Shown piece after piece: positions 24,322-33,321 of a DNA stretch of 64,000 nucleotides; position 1 is the first letter of the stretch, and each line of letters opens with the position of its first letter. The translations under genes were made by a program, and so were the position numbers. Location of the stretch: assembly GCF_021554725.1 (NCBI RefSeq), contig NZ_JAIZDP010000003.1:186001-250000 (forward strand). Reading direction: 5' to 3'. The DNA comes from Sinomonas notoginsengisoli (GTDB lineage: Bacteria > Actinomycetota > Actinomycetes > Actinomycetales > Micrococcaceae). Below the pieces are notes generated by a model. That model was given only the letters and a program-made list of their open reading frames with translations. It did not search any database and was not told the origin of the DNA.

Positions 24322-25913
24322 CCACCACGCCAGTCCAGCCGACAGCGCCAGGCGCGCCCACGCCGTCGTCCGCCACCGCCGCGACGGACGCGGCCCGCGA
24401 CGCACGTGAGCGCCGCAGCGCCCTCAGCCTCCCGTACACCCGTGTGGACGATGTGTTCATCGACGGCGAGTACGTCCCCGCGCAGGCCACTGCCCGGAAT
24501 CCCGTGACCGATCCGTCCACCGGCGAGGTGTGGGGCGAGGTGCCGGACGGGTCCGCCGACGATGTCGACGCCGCCGTGGCCTCGGCGCGCCGGGCGTTCG
24601 ACGCCGGGCCCTGGCCGCGCCTCTCCCCCTCCGAGCGCGCGGCGTACCTGACGCGGATCGCGGACGAGATCGAGGCCCGCGCCGAGGACCTCGCGGAGAC
24701 GAACACCCGTGAGAACGGCTCGCCCATCACCGAGACGCGTGGCGCAGCGGCGAACGCGGCAGGGATCTTCCGGTACTTCGCCACGCTCGCGGAGTACCTC
24801 GAGCGAGAGGACGTCCGGCCGTTCCCGTTCGCACCGGGGCAGGAATCGGTGGTGCGGCGCGACCCGGTGGGCGTGTGCGCGCTCATCGCGCCGTGGAACT
24901 TCCCGATCAACCTTGTGGTCATCAAGCTCGCCCCGGCGCTGCTGGCGGGGTGCACTGTGGTGATCAAGCCGGCGTCGCCCACGCCGCTGTCGATCCGGTT
25001 CATCGTCGACGCGATTGCCGCGGCGGGGGTCCCTGCCGGCGTGGTGAACCTCGTGACCGGGTCCGGGCGCATGGGCGACGTGCTCGTCAAGCACCCCGGC
25101 GTGGACAAGGTCGCATTCACCGGTTCGACGCCGGTGGGCCGGAAGATCGCCGCTGCGTGTGGCGAGCTGCTGCGGCCCGTCACGCTCGAGCTGGGCGGGA
25201 AGTCCAGTGCGATCGTCCTGCCGGACGCGGACCTGGACGCGATGTCCAAGGTGCTCATCCGCTCCTCGATGCGCAACACCGGGCAGACCTGCTACATCTC
25301 CACGCGCATCCTCGCGCCGGCGTCCCGCTATGACGAGGTCGTGGACATGGCCGCATCGGTCATCTCGGGGTCGCCGCAGGGCGACCCGCTCGACCCCGCG
25401 ACCGTGTTCGGCCCGAGCGCCACCAGTGCCCAGTTCGAGACGGTCATGGAGTACGTCGAGTCGGGCCTCGCGGAAGGCGCGCGGGCAGCGGCGGGCGGAA
25501 GGGCGGCGTCGTTCGCGCCGGAAAGCGGCCTCGAGGGCGGGTTCTTCGTGGAGCCCACCGTGTTCGCGGACGTGACGCCGTCCATGCGCGTTGCGCGCGA
25601 GGAGATCTTCGGGCCGGTGCTGACGATCCTGAAGTACGACGACGGGCGGCCGGGCCGCGGAGTCGACGAGGCCGTCGGGCTCGCCAACAACACGGAGTTC
25701 GAGCTCGGCGGCCTCGTGTTCTCCGCGGATCCGGAGGCCGCGCTGGCGGTAGCGGACCGTGTGGACACGGGCTCGATCGGGATCAACTTCTTCGCCTCGA
25801 ACCACTCCGCCCCCTTCGGCGGGCGGCACGATTCCGGGCTCGGGACCGAGTACGGGATCGAGGGCCTGGGCGCGTACCTGATGTACAAGTCAATCCACCG
25901 CAAGGCCCGCTGA
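24318..25913 (+). CDS. Aldehyde dehydrogenase (CreC-like position)
   Basis: 531-aa ALDH with an extra ~35-residue Ala/Thr/Pro-rich N-terminus. The core has IAPWNFPIN (190-198), FTGSTPVG, Glu291 in LELGGKS and nucleophile Cys325 in NTGQTCY, so it should be catalytically competent. It starts at the ATGA overlap with the HD gene and ends the operon. Likely step: aromatic aldehyde to acid, the last reaction before the acid enters ring cleavage. It is distinct from the ALDHs at 15797 and 35461. Confidence 0.9.
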   Translation: MTTTPVQPTAPGAPTPSSATAATDAARDARERRSALSLPYTRVDDVFIDGEYVPAQATARNPVTDPSTGEVWGEVPDGSADDVDAAVASARRAFDAGPWPRLSPSERAAYLTRIADEIEARAEDLAETNTRENGSPITETRGAAANAAGIFRYFATLAEYLEREDVRPFPFAPGQESVVRRDPVGVCALIAPWNFPINLVVIKLAPALLAGCTVVIKPASPTPLSIRFIVDAIAAAGVPAGVVNLVTGSGRMGDVLVKHPGVDKVAFTGSTPVGRKIAAACGELLRPVTLELGGKSSAIVLPDADLDAMSKVLIRSSMRNTGQTCYISTRILAPASRYDEVVDMAASVISGSPQGDPLDPATVFGPSATSAQFETVMEYVESGLAEGARAAAGGRAASFAPESGLEGGFFVEPTVFADVTPSMRVAREEIFGPVLTILKYDDGRPGRGVDEAVGLANNTEFELGGLVFSADPEAALAVADRVDTGSIGINFFASNHSAPFGGRHDSGLGTEYGIEGLGAYLMYKSIHRKAR

Positions 25914-25941
25914 GGGGTCATGTCCCTGCACGATGGGGCCG

Positions 25942-26379
25942 CTACGACCGGTCCTCGACCACACGCTTGATGTCCGCCAGAATGGGCGCCCAGGCATCGG
26001 CGGCCATGTTGTCGGCCTCCGCTTGGCTCGGGCTGTTGCCGTGGGTAAGCGTCAGCAGGGTGCCGCCGTCCTGCTCCGTCAGCGCGTAGGTGACATGGTG
26101 GTAGTTCTCCGGGGCGTCCTCGGTGCCCGCCATGGGGCTCCAATGGGTCGTGCTCACGAGCCTCGGCGGCTCGTACCGCAGGACCGTGCCCTTATCGGTG
26201 TAGGTCTGCCACTTCCACTCGCCGGTCCAGGTCACCACACCGCCGGGCCGCCAATCGGCTTCAAGGGTGGTCCCGTGGAGGTACAGCGACACGATCTCGG
26301 GGTTGACGAGCGCTTCCCACACGCGCTCGATCGGCGCGTTGATCGTGACTGACGTCTCAGCCGAGTAGGTTTCCGCCAT
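25942..26379 (-). CDS. SRPBCC-domain protein (AHSA1 family)
   Basis: 145-aa AHSA1/START-fold protein. VTINAPIERVWEALVNPEIVSLYL at the start, WTGEWKWQTYTDKG in the middle and LTHGNSPSQAEADNMAADAW near the end match the activator-of-Hsp90-like family. Such proteins bind small ligands; no specific role can be assigned. It converges on the ALDH gene with only 28 bp between them. Confidence 0.85.
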   Translation of the reverse strand: MAETYSAETSVTINAPIERVWEALVNPEIVSLYLHGTTLEADWRPGGVVTWTGEWKWQTYTDKGTVLRYEPPRLVSTTHWSPMAGTEDAPENYHHVTYALTEQDGGTLLTLTHGNSPSQAEADNMAADAWAPILADIKRVVEDRS

Positions 26380-26512
26380 GGCGCGATGCTACTTCGGCGC
26401 ATCTCAAGATACGAGGGCTGCCGTGCCGAGCGCCTCATCCGCGCTGCCCGCGGCTGCGGGATAGCGGACGAAGGGTTCCGGCCCGCCCGACCCGCGGGAT
26501 AGGTTGAGCGCC

Positions 26513-26917
26513 ATGGCTACCAGCGTCGAGATGCGACTCGAACTCGTCCACATCCCCGTCAGCGACGTAGACCGCGCCCGCGACTTCTACGTCGAGAAGT
26601 GCGGCTGGCGGCTGATCACCGACCACGTCCAGATGAACGACATGCGGATCGTGCAGATCTGCCCGCCCGGGTCCGGCTGCGCAATCCTGCTGGGGCGCAA
26701 CATCCCCGAGATCAGCGACATGCCCGCGGGCGTCCAGAAGGGGCTGCACCTGGTCGTCGCGGACATGGAGCAGGCCGTGAGGGACCTCAGCGGCCGCGGC
26801 GTGGAGCTGGGCGAGGTCCAAGACCTCGGCGGAGTCCTCTACTGTCGGTTCGAGGACCCTGACGGCAACTCCTGGCTGCTGCAGCAGTGGACCGAGGGCG
26901 GCTTCCCCCACGAGTGA
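26513..26917 (+). CDS. VOC-family protein (glyoxalase/dioxygenase fold)
   Basis: 134-aa vicinal-oxygen-chelate protein: VHIPVSDVDRARDFYVEKCGW opens the first beta-alpha-beta-beta-beta unit, and CRFEDPDGNSWLLQQW closes the second with the metal-ligand Glu region. The ATG at 26513 is used rather than a TTG nine bases upstream. It is followed 27 bp later by a second VOC gene on the same strand. Function of this clade unknown; ring-cleavage dioxygenase, glyoxalase or resistance roles all occur. Confidence 0.87.
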   Translation: MATSVEMRLELVHIPVSDVDRARDFYVEKCGWRLITDHVQMNDMRIVQICPPGSGCAILLGRNIPEISDMPAGVQKGLHLVVADMEQAVRDLSGRGVELGEVQDLGGVLYCRFEDPDGNSWLLQQWTEGGFPHE

Positions 26918-26944
26918 AGAGCGCCGCGCCCAGAGAGGAACCGC

Positions 26945-27409
26945 ATGCCATCAATCCAGCGCTTCGACCACGTCGGCGTCACGGTCTCTGACCTCAAGGC
27001 GGCCACGAGGTTCTTCGTGGGGCTGGGATTCGAGGTCGAGGGCGGCCCTACGTCGATCGAGGGGGAGTTCATCGACACGGTCATCGGCATCCCGGGCTCC
27101 CGGACCGAGATCGTGATGCTTCGACCGCCCGACGACGGCACTCGCCTCGAGCTCTCGAGCTTCACCCACCCGGACCACGAGGCCGGCAATCAGGCGGCGA
27201 TGGCCAACGAGCTGGGGCTCCGCAGCGTGGCCTTCGAGGTCGATGACCTTCACGCAGTGGTCGAGAAGCTCGCCGCGGACGGCTATGGGCTGGTCGGAGG
27301 CGTGGGCGAGTATGAGAACGTGTGGCGCATGGCCTACGTGCGCGGCCCGGACGGGATCATCGTCGCCCTCGCCGAGAGGATCGACTCCGCCAGTCTGGAG
27401 CGCGACTAG
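26945..27409 (+). CDS. VOC-family protein
   Basis: 154-aa VOC protein. FDHVGVTVSDLKAATRFFVGLGF starts the first half, and LRSVAFEVDDLHAVVEKL plus RGPDGIIVALAERI make the second, with His and Glu at the usual metal positions. GAGAGGAACCGC precedes the ATG. The stop overlaps by 4 bp the end of the convergent VOC gene at 27406, so three VOC genes sit together. Confidence 0.87.
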   Translation: MPSIQRFDHVGVTVSDLKAATRFFVGLGFEVEGGPTSIEGEFIDTVIGIPGSRTEIVMLRPPDDGTRLELSSFTHPDHEAGNQAAMANELGLRSVAFEVDDLHAVVEKLAADGYGLVGGVGEYENVWRMAYVRGPDGIIVALAERIDSASLERD

Positions 27410-27810
27410 CGCGGACGCGTCCACCAGAACTCGAGCTGGATGTTGTCCGGGTCGCGGAACACGAGTGCCGTACCGGATCCCGAGGGGGAGTCGGTCACCG
27501 GAGAATGCTCCACACCGAGCTCCGTGAGCCGCTCCTCCCAGGCCTCGAGCTCCTCGCGCTCCGCCACCGCGAACCCCACGTGGTCGAGCCCGGGGATGCG
27601 CTCGTTGAAGCGAGGCGCGGCCGGCTCGTAGTGCTGGTTGAGGCCGATGATCAGCCCTGTGGGCCTGTGGACCAGAACGATCATGATGCGGTTGTCCAGA
27701 TCAGTTCGCCGCAGGCGGGTGAGGCCGAGCGTCTCGGCATACCAGGCGGCGCTGGCCTCAACGTCGGAGACGGTCAGGTCGAGGTGCGCGATGTGGGTGA
27801 ATTCGGGCAT
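27406..27810 (-). CDS. VOC-family protein
   Basis: 134-aa VOC protein with IAHLDLTVSDVEASAAWYAETLG, a DHVGFAV segment and the closing FRDPDNIQLEFWW containing the late Glu ligand. It is convergent with, and overlaps by 4 bp, the VOC gene before it. No pathway can be named. Confidence 0.87.
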   Translation of the reverse strand: MPEFTHIAHLDLTVSDVEASAAWYAETLGLTRLRRTDLDNRIMIVLVHRPTGLIIGLNQHYEPAAPRFNERIPGLDHVGFAVAEREELEAWEERLTELGVEHSPVTDSPSGSGTALVFRDPDNIQLEFWWTRPR

Positions 27811-28069
27811 GAGCGGCTCCCTCCGTGGCTCGCCACGATACTCCCGCGGGCGCGCCCCACGCCCCTTCTCGGCAGGGGCAGCGGGCCCCTAAACTAGTCG
27901 TCACAGCCCCTGTGGTCGTTAAGCCGAAGCGTCAAGCCGGGCGAGGGCCGGGCTACTATATGGTCCATAGTTCGCTCTGGCCAGTCCAGGAGCGGGAGTA
28001 TCATCTGCGGGACGACGTGGCCGAGGAGCTGTTCGGCCGGCTTGCTCTGGGAGAGGCGGTTGAGAGGAC

Positions 28070-28858
28070 ATGGAGAGGACCTACGGAGAGTCCGAGCAGG
28101 ACACCACCGAAGGGCTGGCGGCTGCCCTTCCTCCCGCCACATCGTGGCCGCGCGAGGAGGAGCTCCTCGACGAGTTCCTCGTGAGCCCGGATCTGGCGGC
28201 GTTCCTCAAGAGGCTGTCTGAGCTCTCGGCACGCGACCTCTCCACCACCGCCCAGATCTCGTGCAGCGTGACCCTCGGACGGCGAGGCAGGCGGGCCACG
28301 GTGGGGAGCAGTGATCCGACCGCCGAGGCCATGGACGAGATCCAGTATGCGAGCGGCGAGGGCCCGTGCCAGGACTCGGTGACCACGGGGCTGACGGTGT
28401 ACGTCCCGGACTTGAGGACCACCACACTCTACCCGCGCTACCGCAAGGCGGTCTCCGGGTCCCCCCTGCGCTCGGTCTTCGCCACGCCCATCCCGCTGCC
28501 CGTCTCCATAGAGGCCGACGCGGCCCTGAATTCCTACAGCACTGAACCGGACGGGTTCTCCGAGGAGCTGCGCAGCGAGGCCGAGAAGCTGGCCGCGCTC
28601 GCCTCCCGCGCGCTCCAACTGGCCGTCCGCATGGCCCGGGAGAACGACCGCTCCGCTGATCTGGCGGCGGCCCTCGAATCCCGCACGACCATCAATTTGG
28701 CAGCGGGCGTGATCATGGCCCAGTCCAACTGCTCTTCCGAAGAGGCCATGCAGCTGCTCAAGAAGGCGTCCATGAACCGGAACGAGAAGCTGCGCGACGT
28801 TGCGGCCACGGTCCTGACGCGGTACGGCGAGGCTGATCCGGCGACGTACTTCGGCTGA
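28070..28858 (+). CDS. GAF and ANTAR domain protein (putative antitermination regulator)
   Basis: 262-aa protein with a GAF-type sensor (about 50-185) and a C-terminal ANTAR RNA-binding domain (about 195-250; LAAALESRTTINLAAGVIMAQ and EEAMQLLKKAS are hallmarks). ANTAR proteins bind dual hairpins in nascent RNA to prevent termination. In actinobacteria GAF-ANTAR proteins often sense small molecules without a kinase. The ATG at 28070 follows GGTTGAGAGGAC. The 259-bp upstream gap contains an 11-bp palindrome (TATGG-T-CCATA, 27959-27969) near the likely promoter. Confidence 0.9.
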   Translation: MERTYGESEQDTTEGLAAALPPATSWPREEELLDEFLVSPDLAAFLKRLSELSARDLSTTAQISCSVTLGRRGRRATVGSSDPTAEAMDEIQYASGEGPCQDSVTTGLTVYVPDLRTTTLYPRYRKAVSGSPLRSVFATPIPLPVSIEADAALNSYSTEPDGFSEELRSEAEKLAALASRALQLAVRMARENDRSADLAAALESRTTINLAAGVIMAQSNCSSEEAMQLLKKASMNRNEKLRDVAATVLTRYGEADPATYFG

Positions 28859-28903
28859 CTTGGCCCGCGCAGAAGCCGGCCGCCGTGGACCCGGGGGCCG
28901 GTG

Positions 28904-29554
28904 TCAGTGCATCGCGGGCAGGCCGACCCGCGACAGGGGAGACTCTGGCCGGTCGGGCCGATGGAGGTCGATGAGGGTGCGTGCGAGGTTGCGCGCGCGC
29001 GCCGCGGCCCGCATGTCGCCCTCGATCGAGGCCACCATCGCGCCCTTCGTGAGAATATGGAATGACCACGCGAAGCCCTCGGGGTCATCGAGGCCTGCGG
29101 CCTCGGCGAGGGCCGCGAGCCTGTTGCGGATGGCGAAGAGGTGTCCCATGGCCGCTTGGCCCAGCGGATGGTCGGGACCGAACTCGATCATCACGTGGAG
29201 GAAAGTATTCACCTCCGCGGCCCCGCGCCGGAACCATTCGTCGAGCACAGTGAAGGCGGCCAGGAGCGCATCGTCGGGCGAGTGGCTGTGGGCGATGGCG
29301 TCCTCGATGGCATCGGAACGGGTCTCGTACCAGCGGTCCATATAGGCGAGGACGAGCGCTTCCTTCGACGGGAAATGCCGGTAGAACGTGGCCTTCGCCA
29401 CGCCGGACCGCGCGATGATCTCATCAATCCCCACATCCCTGACGCCTCGTCTGGAAAAGAGCTCATACGAGGTTTTAAGGATCCTCTCCCGGGCCGGGGG
29501 ACGCGCTGCCGATAGGGCCCGGCCGTCTTCTCGACCGTTCATGCGAATGAGCAT
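28904..29554 (-). CDS. TetR/AcrR-family transcriptional regulator
   Basis: 216-aa regulator with an N-terminal TetR HTH (about 22-70; RERILKTSYELFSRRGVRDVGIDEI, then SGVAKATFYRHFPSKEALV) and a helical ligand domain. The ATG at 29554 is listed; 29542 is also possible, and neither has a strong RBS. Two palindromes with AGACAG/CTGTCT arms lie directly upstream, so it probably represses itself and perhaps the divergent sigma-factor gene. Confidence 0.9.
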   Translation of the reverse strand: MLIRMNGREDGRALSAARPPARERILKTSYELFSRRGVRDVGIDEIIARSGVAKATFYRHFPSKEALVLAYMDRWYETRSDAIEDAIAHSHSPDDALLAAFTVLDEWFRRGAAEVNTFLHVMIEFGPDHPLGQAAMGHLFAIRNRLAALAEAAGLDDPEGFAWSFHILTKGAMVASIEGDMRAAARARNLARTLIDLHRPDRPESPLSRVGLPAMH

Positions 29555-29561
29555 AGCACTA

Positions 29562-29619
29562 TAGACAGACTGGTCTGTCTACTTGTATAAACGTCTCAGC
29601 GGGCCAGACAGGCCTGTCT
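29562..29619. promoter_or_regulatory. Paired TetR-type operators
   Basis: TAGACAGAC-TG-GTCTGTCTA (29562-29581, 9-bp arms) and AGACAGGCCTGTCT (29606-29619, a perfect 14-bp palindrome) share the half-site AGACAG. They start eight bases upstream of the TetR start codon. Two same-sequence sites beside a TetR gene strongly suggest autoregulation. Confidence 0.75.
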
Positions 29620-29725
29620 AGTTGTCGCACAGGACGGCCAGCGGTATGGAGACGGTTTCGAAAGCCCCTGTACCGCGGGCCACCACACCAGGCGCCGCGC
29701 CCGCGGCGAGGAGGAGGAGGTCGCT

Positions 29726-30478
29726 GTGAGTGAGTCGAAGGCACGGCTTAAGGTTCTCGACGGAGGTCTGGGAGTCGATCCCGAGAAGAATGAGGCATGC
29801 GCCGCAACCGTGGCGGAGCTGGTGCTCGAACATCTGGAGCTCGCAGACGCGCTTGCTCGCCGCAACCGCGTTCCGGGCCACGATCTCGACGACATCCGTC
29901 AGGTCGCGCGCCTGGGCCTCGTCAAGGCGGCTCGGCAGTACCGCGAGGGGGCTGGCCACGGGTTCGTCCAGTACGCCGCGCCGACCATCACGGGGACCAT
30001 CAAGCACTACCTTCGGGACCAGTCGTGGGTGGTCCGCCCGCCCCGCGCCGTGCAGGAACTGCGGCTCGGTGTCAGGGCTGCACACGGCCGCCTGGAACAG
30101 GACCTCGGCCGCGAGCCGAGCGTCGAGGAGCTGTGCGAGGCCACCGGTGCCACTGCCGAGAAGGTCGTCGAGGCCAAGTCCGTCAACGCGGCCATGTCCG
30201 GCGTCGCCATCGAGCCCCTGGACGCCACGCCGGACGAGGAGAACCGCACATATGTGCTCTCCGATGTCGACCCTGGATTCGAGCAGGTTGAGCAGCGCGA
30301 GCTCGTGAACATCGCACTCAAGGGGCTGAACGGAGACGACCTCCGGCTCGTCAAGATGCGGTTCGTGCACGAGATGAGCCAGAGCGAGATCGCCGCGGAG
30401 CTCGGCGTCAGCCAGATGCAGGTCTCACGGCTCCTGCGGCGTCTCCTCGACCGTATGCGCCGGCGCCTCGCGGCCTAG
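29726..30478 (+). CDS. RNA polymerase sigma factor, SigB/SigF type
   Basis: 250-aa sigma-70 factor with regions 2, 3 and 4: ARRNRVPGHDLDDIRQVARLGLVKAARQY (region 2), RPPRAVQELRLG (region 3) and FVHEMSQSEIAAELGVSQMQVSRLLRRLL (region 4.2 HTH). The layout is that of stress/sporulation-type group 3 factors. The GTG at 29726 follows a long GAGGAGGAGG. No RsbW-type anti-sigma or anti-anti-sigma gene is adjacent, which is unusual for this group. Its stop overlaps the end of the convergent HTH gene. Confidence 0.9.
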   Translation: MSESKARLKVLDGGLGVDPEKNEACAATVAELVLEHLELADALARRNRVPGHDLDDIRQVARLGLVKAARQYREGAGHGFVQYAAPTITGTIKHYLRDQSWVVRPPRAVQELRLGVRAAHGRLEQDLGREPSVEELCEATGATAEKVVEAKSVNAAMSGVAIEPLDATPDEENRTYVLSDVDPGFEQVEQRELVNIALKGLNGDDLRLVKMRFVHEMSQSEIAAELGVSQMQVSRLLRRLLDRMRRRLAA

Positions 30479-31323
30479 CGCTTGGGACGGCTGGCTACAA
30501 GTTCCGCCATCCGCTGTCCCGTGTCCGAGCCCGGAGCGGGCAGATAGGCAACGATGTGCAGGGTGGGGGCGTCCGACGGCACAAGCTGGTGCTGCTCGAA
30601 GTCCAGCCTCCCTGCGGCAGGGTGCAGGAAGGTCCGCGCCCGTGAGGCGAAGCGACGGACCTCGTGGTCGTCCCAAGCACGCGCGAAGTCGTCAGAATCC
30701 TGCCGCAGGCGCGTGATGAGCTCCACATGGGCGGCCCGGTCGGCATGCGAGCCGGCCTCGGAGCGGTAGTCGGCCAGGAAGCTGCGCACGGTGACCTCCC
30801 AGTCCGGCAGCATCCCGCGCACGTAGGGGTCGGTGAAGGTGAGGCGCAGGAGGTTGCGGTCACGCGGCGGAACCTCGGTGATGCCGGGGAACAGCGCCTC
30901 GTACCCCCGGTTCCACGCCCCGATGTCCCACGTGGATGTCACGGCGAACGCCGGAGCGGGGTCGAGGGCGTCGAGCAGGTGCTGGATGTGCTCCGGAACG
31001 GGCTCGGGCTCGGTCGGCGCCTCTCGTGGAGCGGGTGCGAAGCCGCTCAGGCCGAGGACGTAGTCGTGCTCCGGGGCGCTCAGGCGCAGGTTGACGGCCA
31101 CCGCATCGAGCACCTGGCGTGAGGGATTGATGTCGCGGCCCTGCTCCAGCCACGTGTACCAGGTGACGGACACGCCGGAGAGGAACGCGATCTCCTCGCG
31201 GCGGAGGCCCACGGTACGCCCGCGCCCCACGGGTGGGAGGTCGTAGTCGGAGCGCACAGCCCGCTCACGCTTGGTCCGCAGGAACGCCCCGAGCTCCTTG
31301 CGCCGGACCTCGGCCGCGTTCAT
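30475..31323 (-). CDS. HTH regulator with MmyB-like ligand-binding domain
   Basis: 282-aa XRE-type regulator. The HTH is near residues 35-75 (VGLRREEIAFLSGVSVTWYTWLEQGRDI, the standard start of this family), then an MmyB-like PAS/fatty-acid-binding domain (about 100-275; WNRGYEALFPG, LRLTFTDPYVRGMLPDWE). The ATG at 31323 is chosen because GAAGGG lies six bases upstream. It is divergent from ilvD with only 83 bp between them. Family members often sit beside and repress an oxidoreductase or transporter; here the neighbour is a biosynthetic gene. Confidence 0.9.
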   Translation of the reverse strand: MNAAEVRRKELGAFLRTKRERAVRSDYDLPPVGRGRTVGLRREEIAFLSGVSVTWYTWLEQGRDINPSRQVLDAVAVNLRLSAPEHDYVLGLSGFAPAPREAPTEPEPVPEHIQHLLDALDPAPAFAVTSTWDIGAWNRGYEALFPGITEVPPRDRNLLRLTFTDPYVRGMLPDWEVTVRSFLADYRSEAGSHADRAAHVELITRLRQDSDDFARAWDDHEVRRFASRARTFLHPAAGRLDFEQHQLVPSDAPTLHIVAYLPAPGSDTGQRMAELVASRPKR

Positions 31324-31406
31324 TGCCACCCTTCAACGCTAGCACTCCCACTACTAGTACCAGCGGCGTCTGTCATGGGCCCGCGCGCGCGTGAAACGCT
31401 GGTCCA

Positions 31407-33299
31407 ATGCCAGCTCTTCGCTCTCGCACTGTGACCCATGGCCGCAACATGGCGGGCGCCCGCGCACTGATGCGCGCCTCCGGCGTCGCCAACTCGGACA
31501 TCGGCAAGCCGATCATCGCCGTCGCCAACTCCTTCACCGAGTTCGTCCCCGGCCACACCCATCTGGCGCCGGTGGGACGCATCGTCTCCGACGCGATCCT
31601 CGCCGCCGGCGCCGTGCCGCGCGAGTTCAACACGATCGCGGTGGACGACGGCATCGCGATGGGCCACGGCGGCATGCTCTACTCGCTCCCGTCCCGCGAC
31701 CTCATCGCTGACTCTGTCGAGTACATGGTCAACGCGCACTGCGCCGACGCCCTCGTGTGCATCTCCAACTGCGACAAGATCACCCCAGGCATGCTCATGG
31801 CCGCCCTGCGGCTGAACATCCCCGCCGTCTTCGTCTCCGGCGGCCCTATGGAGGCGGGCCGGGTGACCCTCACGGACGGATCGGTCCGCTCCCTGGACCT
31901 GGTCAACGCGATCGCCGACGCCGTGGACGAGTCCATCTCCGACGCGGACATCGACCTCATCGAGCAGAACGCCTGCCCCACGTGCGGCTCGTGCTCGGGC
32001 ATGTTCACGGCCAACTCGATGAACTGCCTCACCGAGGCCATCGGCCTCTCCCTCCCCGGCAACGGCTCCGTGCTCGCGACCCACACCGCGCGCAAGGCGC
32101 TCTACGAGCGGGCGGGGGCCACCGTCGTCGACCTCGCCAAGCGCTACTACGAGGACGACGACGCGTCCGTCCTCCCGCGCTCGATCGCCACCGCCGAGGC
32201 GTTCGACAATGCCATGGCGCTCGACATCGCCATGGGCGGCTCGACCAACACCATCCTGCACCTGCTCGCGGCGGCCCAGGAGGCCGGCGTCGAGTACGGT
32301 CTGGCCGAGATCGACGCGAAGTCCCGCAAGGTCCCGTGCCTCGCAAAGGTCGCTCCGAACGTGGCCGGGAACAAGACCTACTACATGGAGGACGTGCACC
32401 GGGCCGGCGGCATCCCCGCGCTCCTGGGCGAGCTCAACCGCGGCGGCCTCCTGCACACGGACGTGCACTCGGTCCACTCACCCGACCTCACCTCCTGGCT
32501 CGACGCGTGGGACATCCGCAGCGGCAAGGCCACCGCGGAGGCGATGGAGCTGTGGCACGCGGCCCCGGGCGGCCAGCGCTCCTCGACCGCCTTCTCGCAG
32601 TCGAACGAGTGGACCTCCCTGGACCTCGATGCCGAGGGCGGCTGCATCCGCTCCGTCCCGCACGCCTACTCGAAGGACGGCGGCCTCGCCGTGCTACGCG
32701 GCAACATTGCCCTCGACGGCGCCGTGGTCAAGACCGCCGGCGTGGACGAGTCGATCTGGACGTTCGAGGGCCCGGCCGTGGTCTGCGAGTCGCAGGACGA
32801 GGCGGTCGAGAAGATCCTGAACAAGGTCGTGAAGGAGGGCGACGTCGTCGTGATCCGCTACGAGGGCCCCAAGGGCGGCCCGGGCATGCAGGAGATGCTG
32901 TACCCGACCTCGTTCCTCAAGGGTCGCGGCCTGGGCAAGAAGTGCGCGCTCATCACCGACGGCCGCTTCTCCGGCGGGACCTCGGGTCTCTCGATCGGGC
33001 ACATCTCGCCCGAGGCGGCCTCTGGCGGGACCATCGCCCTGGTTGAGGACGGCGATCTGATCCGCATCGACATCCCCAACCGCTCGATGGAGCTCGTGGT
33101 CGATGCCGCCGAGCTCGACGCCCGCCGCGAGCGCCTCGAGGCCGCCACCGGCTACCACCCCGTGAACCGCGAGCGCCCTGTCTCGGCGGCCCTACGCGCC
33201 TACGCCGCCATGGCCACCTCCGCGGACAAGGGCGCCGTGCGCGACGTCGACGCCCTCACGCGCCTGACCTCCCCGCAGGCCGTCCAGCCGGTCGCGTAG
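31407..33299 (+). CDS. ilvD: Dihydroxy-acid dehydratase
   Basis: 630-aa enzyme that dehydrates 2,3-dihydroxy-isovalerate and -methylvalerate to the keto acids in valine, leucine and isoleucine synthesis. Fe-S cluster cysteines are seen in [12 protein letters not shown] and [40 protein letters not shown] and the C-terminal [19 protein letters not shown] block are all conserved. The start is [19 protein letters not shown]. No other ilv genes are adjacent, which is common in actinobacteria. Confidence 0.96.
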   Translation: MPALRSRTVTHGRNMAGARALMRASGVANSDIGKPIIAVANSFTEFVPGHTHLAPVGRIVSDAILAAGAVPREFNTIAVDDGIAMGHGGMLYSLPSRDLIADSVEYMVNAHCADALVCISNCDKITPGMLMAALRLNIPAVFVSGGPMEAGRVTLTDGSVRSLDLVNAIADAVDESISDADIDLIEQNACPTCGSCSGMFTANSMNCLTEAIGLSLPGNGSVLATHTARKALYERAGATVVDLAKRYYEDDDASVLPRSIATAEAFDNAMALDIAMGGSTNTILHLLAAAQEAGVEYGLAEIDAKSRKVPCLAKVAPNVAGNKTYYMEDVHRAGGIPALLGELNRGGLLHTDVHSVHSPDLTSWLDAWDIRSGKATAEAMELWHAAPGGQRSSTAFSQSNEWTSLDLDAEGGCIRSVPHAYSKDGGLAVLRGNIALDGAVVKTAGVDESIWTFEGPAVVCESQDEAVEKILNKVVKEGDVVVIRYEGPKGGPGMQEMLYPTSFLKGRGLGKKCALITDGRFSGGTSGLSIGHISPEAASGGTIALVEDGDLIRIDIPNRSMELVVDAAELDARRERLEAATGYHPVNRERPVSAALRAYAAMATSADKGAVRDVDALTRLTSPQAVQPVA

Positions 33300-33321
33300 C
33301 CAGGGGCGTACGCTCCGTAGC

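Noticed and set aside
29646-29729. 27-codon ORF ending on the sigma-factor start (GTGA overlap)
   Set aside because: Poor codon bias, Arg-rich end created by the GAGGAGGAGG ribosome-binding site, and no recognisable peptide; possible leader but not supportable.
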